Source: Paenibacillus tyrphae (GTDB lineage: Bacteria > Bacillota > Bacilli > Paenibacillales > NBRC-103111). From it: a DNA stretch of 64,000 nucleotides. The stretch is taken from NCBI RefSeq assembly GCF_027925525.1, contig NZ_BSDJ01000003.1, positions 1 through 64,000 on the forward strand, given 5' to 3'. This document shows positions 24,606 through 33,814 of the stretch, in pieces. Numbering within the stretch: position 1 is the stretch's first letter; each line of letters begins with the position of its first letter. Under the pieces are notes generated by a model, which was not told the origin of the DNA, did not search any database, and saw only the letters and a list, made by a program, of their open reading frames with translations. The translations under genes and the position numbers were made by a program.

Positions 24606-25769
24606 ATGGGACCGAACGAAGAGCCCGTAGAACGTAGTCGCAAAAGAAAGCTTCGCGCGGTGTTCGGCAGCTTTATCGCGCTGCTCGTGCTGTTCACCTT
24701 ATTCGGCAATACGCTGCAGTCGTTGACCTTGCCGAAGGTCAGAACGGAGAAGCCGGCGCGCGCGGGCTTGGTCTATACGCTTGAAGGAAGCGGGAACCTG
24801 AAGCCGATCGCGGAGGCCAAGCTAACGAATCCCGGCGGCTGGAAGGTCAAAGCGGTTCACGTGAAGGAAGGGGAGCGGGTGGCGAAGGGACAGGCGCTTG
24901 TCACCTATGACAGCTCGTCCGCTGAGCGGGAACTGCAGGATGAAAAGGCGCAACTGGAAAAGCAACACATCGAGCTGCAAAATACCCAGGACCGCTTCAT
25001 CGTATCAGCACAGGAAGCGGACGAGATGAAGAAGCGGAGCGTTAGCCGCGATCTGGAGAAGCAAAAAATCGATTTGGGCATCCAGGAACGCAAAATCAAG
25101 CAATTGGAGGACCGTCTGGCCAGCCAAAAAGAAATTCCCGCCCCGTTCGACGGGATGGTTACGAAATTGAATGCCGTCGTGGGCTTGGCTTCCGCGGGAG
25201 AGCCAGATGTTGTGATCACGAACGAAAGCCGGGGCTACCGGTTCGAATTTATCGCCGATGCGCCGCTGTTGACCAATCTGGGGATTTCCCTGGAGGACAA
25301 GGTGCAGGTCGAAGTTCAGGCCATAGGGGATCAGCAACCGACCATGCTGGAAGGTGCCATTCTGGAGTTGGCGGATGCCGAGCCGCGCATGGCGAGCTCG
25401 TCCGATAAAAAGGCCAATCAGACAGCTACGATCACCCGGAAAGTGGTGCGCGTGAAGGTGGCGGCTTCCGAACTGAAAGGAGGTGAGCAGGCATGGGTCA
25501 AACTCACGAAGCGCTCGCAGCAAGAGGGGCTGTTGATTTCGAACGAGGCCATACATGAGGATCGCGCAGGCAAGTTCATCTATAAAGTGGAAGAACGGAA
25601 AGGCGCTTTGGGTGATGTGTTTATTGTGCGCAAGGTCCAAATTCGTGCCACGGAAACGAATGACAAAGTAACGAAGGTTCCGGAGGATGGCAGCGTGTAC
25701 GAGGGCGATCCGATCATTCTGGAAAGCAGCGAGCCCTTGCAGGATGGCAATCGGGTGCGTTTGCAGTAG
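24606..25769 (+). CDS. HlyD/RND-type membrane-fusion (periplasmic adaptor-like) protein
   Basis: 387 residues. One N-terminal membrane helix (about 20-38), then a lipoyl/barrel-sandwich half (WKVKAVHVKEGERVAKGQAL), a coiled-coil hairpin (about 98-165: QLEKQHIELQNTQDRF), the second lipoyl half (IPAPFDGMVTKLNAVVGLAS) and beta-barrel domains. In Gram-positives such adaptors join MacB-like or ABC efflux pumps and span to the wall. Here it lies inside an import-type ABC operon, 31 bases after the permease, without any efflux permease. That pairing is odd and suggests a mixed envelope system. Confidence 0.82.
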   Translation: MGPNEEPVERSRKRKLRAVFGSFIALLVLFTLFGNTLQSLTLPKVRTEKPARAGLVYTLEGSGNLKPIAEAKLTNPGGWKVKAVHVKEGERVAKGQALVTYDSSSAERELQDEKAQLEKQHIELQNTQDRFIVSAQEADEMKKRSVSRDLEKQKIDLGIQERKIKQLEDRLASQKEIPAPFDGMVTKLNAVVGLASAGEPDVVITNESRGYRFEFIADAPLLTNLGISLEDKVQVEVQAIGDQQPTMLEGAILELADAEPRMASSSDKKANQTATITRKVVRVKVAASELKGGEQAWVKLTKRSQQEGLLISNEAIHEDRAGKFIYKVEERKGALGDVFIVRKVQIRATETNDKVTKVPEDGSVYEGDPIILESSEPLQDGNRVRLQ

Positions 25770-25812
25770 CTGCGCACGAATATAATCATTTGATGGAAGA
25801 GAGGAATCTACG

Positions 25813-27144
25813 ATGAAAAAACGATTAGGGCTTGGATTCGCCTGCGCGATTCTTGCCACGACAACCGCATGCGGAAACGGCAATGAGACGACGGCAAGCA
25901 AGGAGCAGCCGAAATCGAAAGAGGGAAAGAAGGTCGTGACCTTATCTCTAAAAGAGCCGAACCCGTACTTCGAGGCGACTGCGAAGAAATTCAAGGAGAA
26001 ATATCCCGACATCGACGTGCAAATCCAGAGCTTCAAGCAGCCGGGCGAAGAGCATGTCGATAGAGAGAAATATATAAAAACGATGAACACGGCGCTGCTA
26101 TCGGGAAAAGGCGCGGATATTATCGACGTGAGCGGCTTACCCACCGACAAATATGCGAATCAAAAGCTTCTCCTGAACATGAGCGATATGCTGGACCAGG
26201 ACAAAACGGTGAATAAAAGCAACTTGCAGATGAACGTTTTGGACGCGATGAAATTGAACGGCGGCTTGTATACGATGCCTGCCAGTTTCTTCTTGATGGC
26301 ACTCGTAGGAGACGGGGACGTTCTGGAGAAGGCCAACATAAAGGTCGACGACAAAAGCTGGAATTGGAAGCAATTCGAAGAGATAGGCCGAAAGCTGGTG
26401 CAGCAGACAGCGAGCGGCAAGGACCGCCGCAATTTCTTGGAGAGTAATCCGCCGGAGTACATCCTGCAGGAAAGGGTGACGGACAGCTACGGACAATTGA
26501 TCGACCGTGCGACCCGGAAAGCCAAATTCGACTCCCCCGCGTTCACGGACATGCTGCGGCAAGTTAAAAAGCTGTATGACGACAAAATCATGATAGCCCA
26601 AGCGACGGATAAAGAAAATCCGCTGTTCTACACTGAGCGGATACTCTCGCCGGCCGATTTTATCAAGGGCCCCTATGCGAAATTCTCCAATCCGAAGCTG
26701 CTGCAAAAGCCGCACCCGGAAGGAAAAACCGGCGGAATCAAGATCGTTACCACCTCGGAGCTTGCGATACAAGCCAAATCCGAGGTCAAAGAGGAAGCAT
26801 GGAAGTTTATGGCCTTCTTGCTATCCGAAGAAGTGCAGTCTTCTCCCTACCAGGACAGATTTTCCCTCCTGAAATCGGTGAACGAGAAGAAGCTGGACGA
26901 GCTTCAGAAGCAAACGAAAGGCGGAGCGTATAAGCTTGAGGATGGAAAAACGGCGAAGGTGTCGGGGGAGGATTTTGCCCGATTCAAGCAGTTCCTTCAT
27001 ACGGCCGATCGTTATGCTGAGGAGGATGTTAAAGTGTTTAACATCATCTATGAAGAGTCCGAAGCGTTCTTCAGCGGCCAGAAGTCCGCGGAGGAAGTCG
27101 CGAAGCTGATCCAGAACAAGACGACAACTTACTTGAACGAATAA
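25813..27144 (+). CDS. Extracellular solute-binding lipoprotein (family 1, sugar-type)
   Basis: 443 residues. Signal peptide with lipobox-like ATTTACGN (Cys20), then a two-lobe binding protein: VVTLSLKEPNPYFEATAKKF at the first strand and helix, DIIDVSGLPTDKYANQ, and C-terminal VKEEAWKFMAFLLSEEVQSS, all usual for CUT1-type binding proteins. A lysine-rich surface is notable. It should deliver its ligand to the two permeases upstream. The ligand may be a wall fragment rather than a free sugar, given the VanYRS context, but that is inference. Confidence 0.87.
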   Translation: MKKRLGLGFACAILATTTACGNGNETTASKEQPKSKEGKKVVTLSLKEPNPYFEATAKKFKEKYPDIDVQIQSFKQPGEEHVDREKYIKTMNTALLSGKGADIIDVSGLPTDKYANQKLLLNMSDMLDQDKTVNKSNLQMNVLDAMKLNGGLYTMPASFFLMALVGDGDVLEKANIKVDDKSWNWKQFEEIGRKLVQQTASGKDRRNFLESNPPEYILQERVTDSYGQLIDRATRKAKFDSPAFTDMLRQVKKLYDDKIMIAQATDKENPLFYTERILSPADFIKGPYAKFSNPKLLQKPHPEGKTGGIKIVTTSELAIQAKSEVKEEAWKFMAFLLSEEVQSSPYQDRFSLLKSVNEKKLDELQKQTKGGAYKLEDGKTAKVSGEDFARFKQFLHTADRYAEEDVKVFNIIYEESEAFFSGQKSAEEVAKLIQNKTTTYLNE

Positions 27145-27269
27145 GGAGTAAGCATGGCGGGAAGAGCCGACGTATGCCGCAACCGTAACGATTGCAGTCG
27201 CAGCAGCGGCAAAAAGCCGCTCCGCGTAATATAATGGATCAAGATGCGGAAAAGGAAGGACGGTATCTT

Positions 27270-27947
27270 TTGAGAAAATATATTATAGCTTCAATCGTCT
27301 GCGTATTCGTAGTGATTACCGTTGCGGCTTACGGGGCAAGCTCCTCTCTGGACTTTCTAACGTCCGAGAAATTCGTCATCAACGGGGCAGACAAAAGGTT
27401 GTCCGTGATCAACTATAACGGACACGTCTATGTCCCGCTGCGCTTCGTGGCGGAACAGATGGCAGCGGACATTGATTACCGGGAGGACGAGCGGACAACG
27501 TATATTCAGCAACAAAGCGTCAAATTTGACGGACGGAACTTCGCGCCCGTTCCCTCCGTTGCCTATGAGAAGAAAACCGAGAGCGGAATCGTCTGGATGC
27601 AGGAGATTCCGCTGCTTGATGGCAACGCATGTTGGACGGATTGCTTCAATCCCTACACAGGGCCCGGCCCGGCATCAGAAATGATCAAGCAAGCCGAATA
27701 CCCTCCGGTGGCCGTGAAGCCGGAATCGGATATTGTCATTACATACCCGAAGGGCATGAAGCCCTTGCACCTGGAGGTTACTATGGCGTCCGAATCGGAT
27801 GCCGGCAAAAAAGAAGATAAGGCGGTGCCCTTGGACGGCGATCGGCTGCACTTACCCAAACAACCCGGACGCTACACGATCTCGATCTATGCCTACTGGA
27901 ATAAAAGCCAACAAACAAGATCTATTTTTGCAGTCGATGTGAAATAG
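27270..27947 (+). CDS. Secreted stalk-domain (copper amine oxidase N-like) protein
   Basis: 225 residues. TTG 27270 gives a clean signal peptide (MRKYIIASIVCVFVVITVAA). GTG/TTG/ATG codons further upstream (27192, 27234) put about 14-26 polar residues in front and are less likely. The stalk domain is at about 40-85: FVINGADKRLSVINYNGHVY, then PLRFVAEQMAADIDYRE, a fold common on Paenibacillus surface proteins. The rest is predicted beta, probably a wall or solute contact domain. It follows the binding-protein gene by 125 bases and closes the operon. Function unknown. Confidence 0.72.
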   Translation: MRKYIIASIVCVFVVITVAAYGASSSLDFLTSEKFVINGADKRLSVINYNGHVYVPLRFVAEQMAADIDYREDERTTYIQQQSVKFDGRNFAPVPSVAYEKKTESGIVWMQEIPLLDGNACWTDCFNPYTGPGPASEMIKQAEYPPVAVKPESDIVITYPKGMKPLHLEVTMASESDAGKKEDKAVPLDGDRLHLPKQPGRYTISIYAYWNKSQQTRSIFAVDVK

Positions 27948-27949
27948 AG

Positions 27950-28549
27950 TTAATAAACCTCGTAGCACTGTCCGGTTTGTTTGCCTTCGATGCTCTTCTG
28001 ATATGCGGCGGCCGCTTTGCTGGCAGGAACGGGCACGAATCCGGCAAAATAACCGGCATAATCGTTCCAAGATTCTTCCAGCACATTTGGACTGACGGTG
28101 TTAATCCGGATGCCCCGCGGCATTTCGATCGCAGCCGACTTGACGAACGCCCGGATGGCGCCGTTGGCCATCGCGGAAGAGGTTCCTTGCGCGATAGGAT
28201 CGTCCATCAGAATGCCCGACACCAGCGTAAAGCTGCCGCCGTCATGGACATAATCCAATCCGAGCAGAACAATATTGACCTGGCCTTTGAGCTTGCCGTC
28301 GATGGCAACCTGATTATCCTCCGGGGTCATATCGGTCAGTGGAAGAAACTTGGCGCTTCCCGCCGTGACAACGACCGCATCGACTTTTCCTACCGCTTCG
28401 TACATCGCTGCGATGCTCTCCGTTGATGTCATATCTACGGTCACATCGCCACCGCTCCGCGCCGCTTTGATAATCTCGTGGTTATCCTTCAATCGGTCAA
28501 CGACAGCTCTGCCAAGCGTCCCCGTAGCGCCAACAACTAATATTCTCAT
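27950..28549 (-). CDS. Short-chain dehydrogenase/reductase (small, YbbO/CsgA-like)
   Basis: 199 residues, shorter than the usual 245. NAD(P)-binding MRILVVGATGTLGRAVVDRL at the N-terminus is Rossmann-type. The segment VSGILMDDPIAQGTSSAMANGAIRAF lacks the standard YxxxK and has no Tyr at the expected place, so it may be a degenerate SDR or act by a different mechanism. It is convergent with the stalk gene, with stop codons three bases apart. Substrate unknown. Confidence 0.75.
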   Translation of the reverse strand: MRILVVGATGTLGRAVVDRLKDNHEIIKAARSGGDVTVDMTSTESIAAMYEAVGKVDAVVVTAGSAKFLPLTDMTPEDNQVAIDGKLKGQVNIVLLGLDYVHDGGSFTLVSGILMDDPIAQGTSSAMANGAIRAFVKSAAIEMPRGIRINTVSPNVLEESWNDYAGYFAGFVPVPASKAAAAYQKSIEGKQTGQCYEVY

Positions 28550-28630
28550 CGGTTACCCGCCTTTCCAGTCGTATTGATACAAATTTTACCATGGGTTTAT
28601 GTCCGGTTCAATTGCGCCTCCGGATGAGCG

Positions 28631-28670
28631 AAAAGCAGCCGTCCCCCGATGCCGGGAAACGGCTGCTTTC
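28631..28670. terminator. Bidirectional terminator downstream of the cadherin-like gene
   Basis: AAAGCAGCCGT/ACGGCTGCTTT stem (28632-28669) with loop containing CCCCCGATGCCGGGAA, ending in a T run on the minus strand. Confidence 0.8.
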
Positions 28671-30796
28671 TATGATTGCTGCGGAGAAACGAATTTCGCC
28701 CCGACCTGTTTCAATACAATCGCCACATCTTCACGGGTAAATTGACCGTCTCCGTTCAAGTCATTATGCCCGTACAGCGAGTTCAGATAAGCGAGAACTT
28801 CACGGATGCCAATCCCGTCATGGTCGGTATCGAGATCGGCCAGCCTGCGCTGCATTTGCTGAATAGGGTCTCCGTAGACTACCTTGAGGCTCACGACCGC
28901 GTTCGTCTCCCCGCTATAGCTGCTTACCGCCCCGGCTTGGATACGGAATTCCAGATCATCCCCCGGCTGAAGCAGGCCGCTCGTGGTGAAGCCTACTTCA
29001 GCGGCTCCCGGCGTGTAGACGACATCGGTTACCGACAGCGCCGTGTTGCGGCTCATATTGGCGACGCTGAAGTAGGTCGCATCCGCGACGGACTGCAAGG
29101 GCTCGGAGAAGGTCAGTCGCACCTTCATCCCGTCTATGACCAGCTTCGTCAATACCGGCGTTCCGGCTTGAGACACGCGAATGGTGTATACCCGGGTCGT
29201 CCCGTCTTGTGCGGTGACCAGCACTTCGATGACATTTTGTACGCCGGAGATCAGGGGCAGCGCGGGGCTGTCCGTGCCGCTCTGAACGGGAACGTAGCTG
29301 CCGCCGTTGGCGCGGACCTGAATCTTAGCGACCGGGTTGCCATCCGGCAGGACGGGCTTCACCGTGAGCGATGGGACGGAGCGGCTTACCGTCATAGAAT
29401 AGTCCGTTACCTGGCCGGAGAAGTCAAGGTATCCGGGCGAAACGGTTAAGCCGGACAAGCTGGCCTCGCTATTTTTTAATCTCGTTACGGTGAGCGTATA
29501 TATTTTTTCCACGGACGGGTCCTCGGCCAGTACCTTGATCTCCAGCGTATTGCTGCCCACCGTCAGAGGCAGGGTCGCCGGAGAGCCGTTCGCCGCCGGT
29601 ACGTAGCTGCCTCCGTTGGCGCGAACGTAGACGGAGGCGTTCGCATCGGATAACGCGGGCGTTACCGTCAAGCTGGACGTGGAGTAAGGGACGTCCGCCA
29701 TCGTATAAGCCAGCCTATCGTATGCGAACGCTTCGTTCAAGGTTCCCGGGGCCACGTCCAGCCCGCTTAACCATGCGTTGTTGTTTTGCCGTTTCACGGT
29801 CATGTTATAGGTATTCGTTTTCGTTCCGTCTTCCGCGATCACTTTGACCTGGATGCGGTTGCCCCCGACGTTCACGGCAAACGGCTGGCTGGGCAAGCCG
29901 CTGCTAACCGTTGTGAAACCTCCGTCATTAATTTGAAGCTGCACGGTTGCTGCCGAATCGGCTGCCGTCGGCGTCACCGTCATTTCCTGGGTCGCATAGC
30001 CGACATCCGTCAGAACATATCCCATAAGATACGGTTGAAAAGGCGGACTTAGCGTGCTCCCGGATACGGTTAATGCGCTCAACTCCGCATTCGTGCCCGG
30101 CTCAGCCCGCATGACCGTAATCGCATACGTTTTATTGGCCGTTTTATCATTCGATGTCGTCTGCACCGCGATCGTATTGCTTCCGACGTTCAAAGGAACG
30201 GGAGCGGACGCCGTCCCGTCAGTAGCTGCCGTTCCGTTGATGCTGAAGGAGGCGGCGGGGTCGTCCAACACCCCGGTGATCGACAGGCTGCTCGTCGTAT
30301 AAGGAACGCTTGCCGTGTAGCTCGTTGTGGAAGGTTGGAAAGGCGGGGTTAACGCCGTTCCGTTTATACGCAAATCGCTCAAATCCACATCGTTCGTCGC
30401 AGGGAAGTACACATGGATCTTATACGTTTTGACCGTTGACGAATCGGCCGAGGTGACTTTGATTTGAAAGGTGTTCTCTCCCCGGTTCGTCGCGATATAG
30501 CCGGTCGACGCATTTTCGCTCATCGTGATCCAGGAGCTTCCGTTCATCGAGTACGCCATCGTCGCCCCGGAATTCGCAGGGATGGCGGCGGTGTAAAAGC
30601 CTTGTTCGGAGCTGCGCATCTTTACCCAATATTCCGTCACGGACGGCGAAAAAGCGGGCGAGAGCGCCCCTGCGCCCTGATGAATGCTCGTCAGATCGGC
30701 ATTGGCATCATTACCTGCCGCACGTGTATGCCAAGGGAAAATAACAATAAACATCATAGCCGTAAAAATGACCATCAAAAGCTTGGAAGTTCGCAC
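28670..30796 (-). CDS. Large secreted protein with cadherin-like beta-sandwich repeats and an EF-hand pair
   Basis: 708 residues. Signal peptide (about 1-26, MRTSKLLMVIFTAMMFIVIF). Five repeats of about 90 residues of the cadherin-like/bacterial Ig type follow, each with LSGL or LSAL near the start and a V-x-YxxTV or VKTYKI pattern near the end. A domain starts at about residue 550 (TPVLTKLVIDGMKVRLTFSE), typical of SwmB-like sandwich folds. The last 60 residues hold two calcium loops: DTDHDGIGIREV and NGDGQFTREDVAIV, dockerin/EF-hand-like. It is a surface adhesin or scaffold-docking protein. No enzyme domain seen. Orphan gene. Confidence 0.82.
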   Translation of the reverse strand: MRTSKLLMVIFTAMMFIVIFPWHTRAAGNDANADLTSIHQGAGALSPAFSPSVTEYWVKMRSSEQGFYTAAIPANSGATMAYSMNGSSWITMSENASTGYIATNRGENTFQIKVTSADSSTVKTYKIHVYFPATNDVDLSDLRINGTALTPPFQPSTTSYTASVPYTTSSLSITGVLDDPAASFSINGTAATDGTASAPVPLNVGSNTIAVQTTSNDKTANKTYAITVMRAEPGTNAELSALTVSGSTLSPPFQPYLMGYVLTDVGYATQEMTVTPTAADSAATVQLQINDGGFTTVSSGLPSQPFAVNVGGNRIQVKVIAEDGTKTNTYNMTVKRQNNNAWLSGLDVAPGTLNEAFAYDRLAYTMADVPYSTSSLTVTPALSDANASVYVRANGGSYVPAANGSPATLPLTVGSNTLEIKVLAEDPSVEKIYTLTVTRLKNSEASLSGLTVSPGYLDFSGQVTDYSMTVSRSVPSLTVKPVLPDGNPVAKIQVRANGGSYVPVQSGTDSPALPLISGVQNVIEVLVTAQDGTTRVYTIRVSQAGTPVLTKLVIDGMKVRLTFSEPLQSVADATYFSVANMSRNTALSVTDVVYTPGAAEVGFTTSGLLQPGDDLEFRIQAGAVSSYSGETNAVVSLKVVYGDPIQQMQRRLADLDTDHDGIGIREVLAYLNSLYGHNDLNGDGQFTREDVAIVLKQVGAKFVSPQQS

Positions 30797-30906
30797 AAAA
30801 CGTCCCCCTTCATGATGATAACCACCATTGTGAGAAAATGTATGGCATTCTCGTTGCCGCGTTTCGAATGTTTAGGAAAGCAGGAGGTTTCCATGCTATG
30901 ACCGGG

Positions 30907-31473
30907 TCAGCCTTCCCGGTAGTCCTCGACAATGACCTCGATCGCCCCGGTCTCGGGGTCCATCACGAAGCCGTGAACAGGGATCGCTTGGGGGAAAAGC
31001 GGATGTCTGCGAATCATTTTGACGCTGTGCATGACACCTTCTTCCGCACAGCTAAAGCCGCGCAAAAACTTTTCCATGCGGATGCCGGATCGCTCAAGCG
31101 TCTCGATCACTAACGGATCGATGCCATGCTCCGCGAATTTGTTCACCATGCTCGCCGGATCAATCTCCGTCATGCCGCAGCCGTGGTGTCCGATCACGAT
31201 CACCTCGCGCGCGCCCAGCTCGTAGACGGCGACCAGAAGGCTGCGCATGGCGCTGCCGAACGGCTGGGTCAAAATCGCGCCCGCATTTTTGATGAACTTC
31301 GCATCTCCGTTTTTGAAGCCTAGCGCCTTCGGAAGCAGCTCGCTAAGCCGCGTGTCCATGCAGGTCAGCACGGCGACCTCTTTATCGGGATATTTGTCCG
31401 TTAAGTAATCTTCATACCGTTTCTCGGCAACGAATTTTTTATTGAACTCCAGTAAGCTCGGGACAATTGACAT
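30907..31473 (-). CDS. Beta-class carbonic anhydrase
   Basis: 188 residues. Zinc ligands Cys38, His96 and Cys99 in CMDTR and HHGCGM, with Asp40-Arg42 as the usual dyad. It converts CO2 and water to bicarbonate in the cytosol. The family is the shorter beta-CA of Bacillales (YtiB/YvdA-like). It is monocistronic; the intergenic DNA to 31694 holds no obvious operator. Confidence 0.92.
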   Translation of the reverse strand: MSIVPSLLEFNKKFVAEKRYEDYLTDKYPDKEVAVLTCMDTRLSELLPKALGFKNGDAKFIKNAGAILTQPFGSAMRSLLVAVYELGAREVIVIGHHGCGMTEIDPASMVNKFAEHGIDPLVIETLERSGIRMEKFLRGFSCAEEGVMHSVKMIRRHPLFPQAIPVHGFVMDPETGAIEVIVEDYREG

Positions 31474-31693
31474 TGTGTGTGACCTCCTTGCTGCACGCTA
31501 GATTCTTATGTTTAAGTCTAGCATCAAATACAGGAGAATGAATAGTAAAAATCTGTTTAACATCAGTGCGGAGAAGCGCCAATTCCAAAAACCTTATGTT
31601 TTTCGTCGGGTTATTGTAATAAGATGAGGATAACAAGTAAGGCTGCGGCGAAATCGTACAATTCGCTCCTATAGAAGAGAGGAGGACGCAGCG

Positions 31694-32641
31694 ATGAACA
31701 AAACGGATCGTCTGTTAGCCATCGTCATCGAGTTACAGCGCAAAGGGGTATTGCGGGCGGAGGATTTGGCGGCCCGCTTCGAGACGAGTACGCGAACCAT
31801 CTACCGGGACATTCAGGCGCTTAGCGAGGCGGGGGTTCCGGTTGTCGGCGCTCCGGGGCAGGGCTATTCCTTGATGGAGGGGTATTTTCTGCCTCCGGTG
31901 AGCTTTACGGTGGAAGAAGCGGTAGCGCTGCTGATCGGAACGGACTTCGTCGAACAAAAGTTCGATACCGGGTATGGCGCGAAGGCGCAGAGCGCCCGGG
32001 GGAAGATCGAAGCCGTCTTGCCGGAGAGTGTCCACAGCGAGGCGTCCCGGGTCCGCGCGACCATGCGGCTGCTGGCTGCAGGTGATGCGCCGATCAGCGG
32101 GCGGGAGAAGCAGTACTTGGAAGCTCTGCGGCAAGCGATATTGGAGCGGAGGAAGGTGAAGTTCCATTACTCGAAGAACAGGCCGGAGGTGGATGGGAAC
32201 CGCCATAGCCACCGCACGACCGCCCCTTACGGGCTTATCCTTGTTCGCGGCTCCTGGATCTTGCTTGCGCATTGCGAGCTGCGGCAAGAGCTTCGCCATT
32301 TCCGGTTGTCCCGAATGAACGGCTTGGCCGTTCTGGAGGACCCATTCTTGTTTCCTCCTGATTTTCAATTGGAGGATTACTTGCCTGCGGATGACCGGAA
32401 CGTGCGGGTGCGTATTCTGGCAAATCCGGCGATCGTGGATCGGGTAAAGGAAACGTGCAGCTTTTATCTGGAAACCTTCGAGGATCGGGAGGAAGGCTTG
32501 GTCATCACATTTCGCGTCCGGCAGCCCGAGGAGCTGCTGAATTGGGTGCTCGGCTGGGGAGCGAATGCCGTGGTACTGGAGCCCGAGGCGCTGAAGATCA
32601 GGGTCCGGCAGGAAGCCGAAAAGATGTTGGAGCGCTACTGA
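31694..32641 (+). CDS. YafY-type transcriptional regulator (DeoR-like HTH plus WYL)
   Basis: 315 residues, GAGGA before ATG. The N-terminal HTH reads KTDRLLAIVIELQRKGVLRA, then LAARFETSTRTIYRDIQALS. It is followed by the WYL domain (about 140-230, with WILLAHCELRQELRHFRLSR and the arginine-rich part) and a C-terminal WCX-like domain. The WYL domain is a ligand sensor. Its stop codon lies in a terminator, so it is monocistronic. Targets unknown; DinB-like and EVE-domain genes follow. Confidence 0.87.
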   Translation: MNKTDRLLAIVIELQRKGVLRAEDLAARFETSTRTIYRDIQALSEAGVPVVGAPGQGYSLMEGYFLPPVSFTVEEAVALLIGTDFVEQKFDTGYGAKAQSARGKIEAVLPESVHSEASRVRATMRLLAAGDAPISGREKQYLEALRQAILERRKVKFHYSKNRPEVDGNRHSHRTTAPYGLILVRGSWILLAHCELRQELRHFRLSRMNGLAVLEDPFLFPPDFQLEDYLPADDRNVRVRILANPAIVDRVKETCSFYLETFEDREEGLVITFRVRQPEELLNWVLGWGANAVVLEPEALKIRVRQEAEKMLERY

Positions 32642-32666
32642 CATACTGTTGTCAGTAGCGTTTTTG
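32633..32666 (+). terminator. Terminator overlapping the WYL stop codon
   Basis: CGCTACTGACA/TGTCAGTAGCG stem (32633-32643 and 32650-32660) and TTTTT. The TGA stop (32639-32641) is inside the left stem. Confidence 0.9.
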
Positions 32667-32706
32667 TATAGTAAGAGCAGATGATGAAAAGGAGCTGGGA
32701 TAAGCT

Positions 32707-33246
32707 ATGAATACAACGGAAATTTTGCGGAGTTTTGAGGAAATTACAGAGCATTATATTCAAGAGCTGGAAGAGTTCAGTATGGAACAGTTGAAGCGGC
32801 AGCCGGGGGAGAACGAATGGTCGCTCGGACAAATGTACCAGCATTTGATCAATGCTGCATTGTACATGCAGCTTGCCAATGCGGAGCGCTGTCTGACACC
32901 AGAGGGGAATGACGCCGTATCCGCAGGCGAAAAGACGGAGGTGGGGGCAGCCATATTCGAGCAAGGAAGCTTTCCGCCGGTGCGCATTCAGGTGCCGCCT
33001 TCACCGCAATACACGCCTCAGCAGCCGGAAAGCAAAGAGCAGCTTGTCGAAGGGCTGAGTTCTGTCGTGCGCCGTATGAACGAGATTGCGCTAAAGCTGG
33101 AAAATGCGCCGCTGCACCATACCGTCGCACATCCCCGATTTGGGGGACTGACCGCGGAAGAATGGTTCAGGCTCGTCGAAATGCATTACCGCCACCATCT
33201 TCTGCAGAAGGACCGTTTGAAGCAAGCTCTTTTGCTTAACGCTTAA
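32707..33246 (+). CDS. DinB family protein (four-helix bundle, putative metal-dependent)
   Basis: 179 residues. Typical DinB pattern: LRSFEEITEHYIQELEEFSM, then ENEWSLGQMYQHLINAALYM with the conserved histidine, and HPRFGGLTAEEWFRLVEMHYRHHL at the C-terminal metal site. The family includes bacillithiol S-transferases and maleylpyruvate isomerase-like thiol enzymes. Substrate unknown. It is 31 bases upstream of an EVE-domain gene and may be co-transcribed with it. Confidence 0.83.
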   Translation: MNTTEILRSFEEITEHYIQELEEFSMEQLKRQPGENEWSLGQMYQHLINAALYMQLANAERCLTPEGNDAVSAGEKTEVGAAIFEQGSFPPVRIQVPPSPQYTPQQPESKEQLVEGLSSVVRRMNEIALKLENAPLHHTVAHPRFGGLTAEEWFRLVEMHYRHHLLQKDRLKQALLLNA

Positions 33247-33277
33247 CTGTGATTGAAATGAACAGGAGGAATGACAA

Positions 33278-33763
33278 ATGCCGGACGGATCGGTATCCGG
33301 GCAAGAACGCTACTGGATCGGCGTCGTTTCCGCTTCCCATGTAAGCCGGGGCGTGCAGGGCGGGTTCGCCCAGCTTTGCCACGGCAAATCCGCGCCGCTC
33401 CGGAGGATGCGCCCCGGAGACTGGCTCATTTATTATTCTCCGCGTACTGACATGAAGGAAGGGAAGCCGCTGCAAGCCTTTACCGCCGTCGGACGGGTGG
33501 CGGACGACCGGGTTTACGAATACCGGATGTCCGATTCCTTCGTGCCGTTCCGCCGGGATATCCGCTATGTGCCCTGCAGCGAAGTGAAAATCGCCCCGCT
33601 GCTGGATCGGCTCAGCTTTACGCGCGAAAACCGGTATTGGGGGTATAAGCTCCGCTCGGGCCATTTCGAGATCGCGCGGGAGGACTTTCTGACGATTGCC
33701 GGAGCGATGCTGGGCGAGGCGGGAATTCTCAACATAGAGGCAGGAAATATATCTGTATCTTGA
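33278..33763 (+). CDS. EVE/PUA-like domain protein
   Basis: 161 residues. The EVE fold is visible: [83 protein letters not shown] domains bind modified nucleic-acid bases and appear in restriction and other defence settings, but small stand-alone forms (UPF0310) are common housekeeping-like genes. Alone here, so no defence claim. A terminator overlaps its stop. Confidence 0.8.
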   Translation: MPDGSVSGQERYWIGVVSASHVSRGVQGGFAQLCHGKSAPLRRMRPGDWLIYYSPRTDMKEGKPLQAFTAVGRVADDRVYEYRMSDSFVPFRRDIRYVPCSEVKIAPLLDRLSFTRENRYWGYKLRSGHFEIAREDFLTIAGAMLGEAGILNIEAGNISVS

Positions 33764-33810
33764 GGCTGGACTTGCCCAAGCGACGAGCTTGGGACGGTCC
33801 GGCTTTTTCT
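33763..33810 (+). terminator. Terminator after the EVE gene
   Basis: Bipartite stem AGGCTGGA..TCCGGCT with inner CCCAAGC/GCTTGGG, followed by TTTTTCTTTTTTT. Confidence 0.9.
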
Positions 33811-33814
33811 TTTT

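Noticed and set aside
33278-33763. EVE-domain gene as part of a defence island
   Set aside because: It is small, stand-alone, and no restriction, toxin-antitoxin or other defence genes are adjacent.
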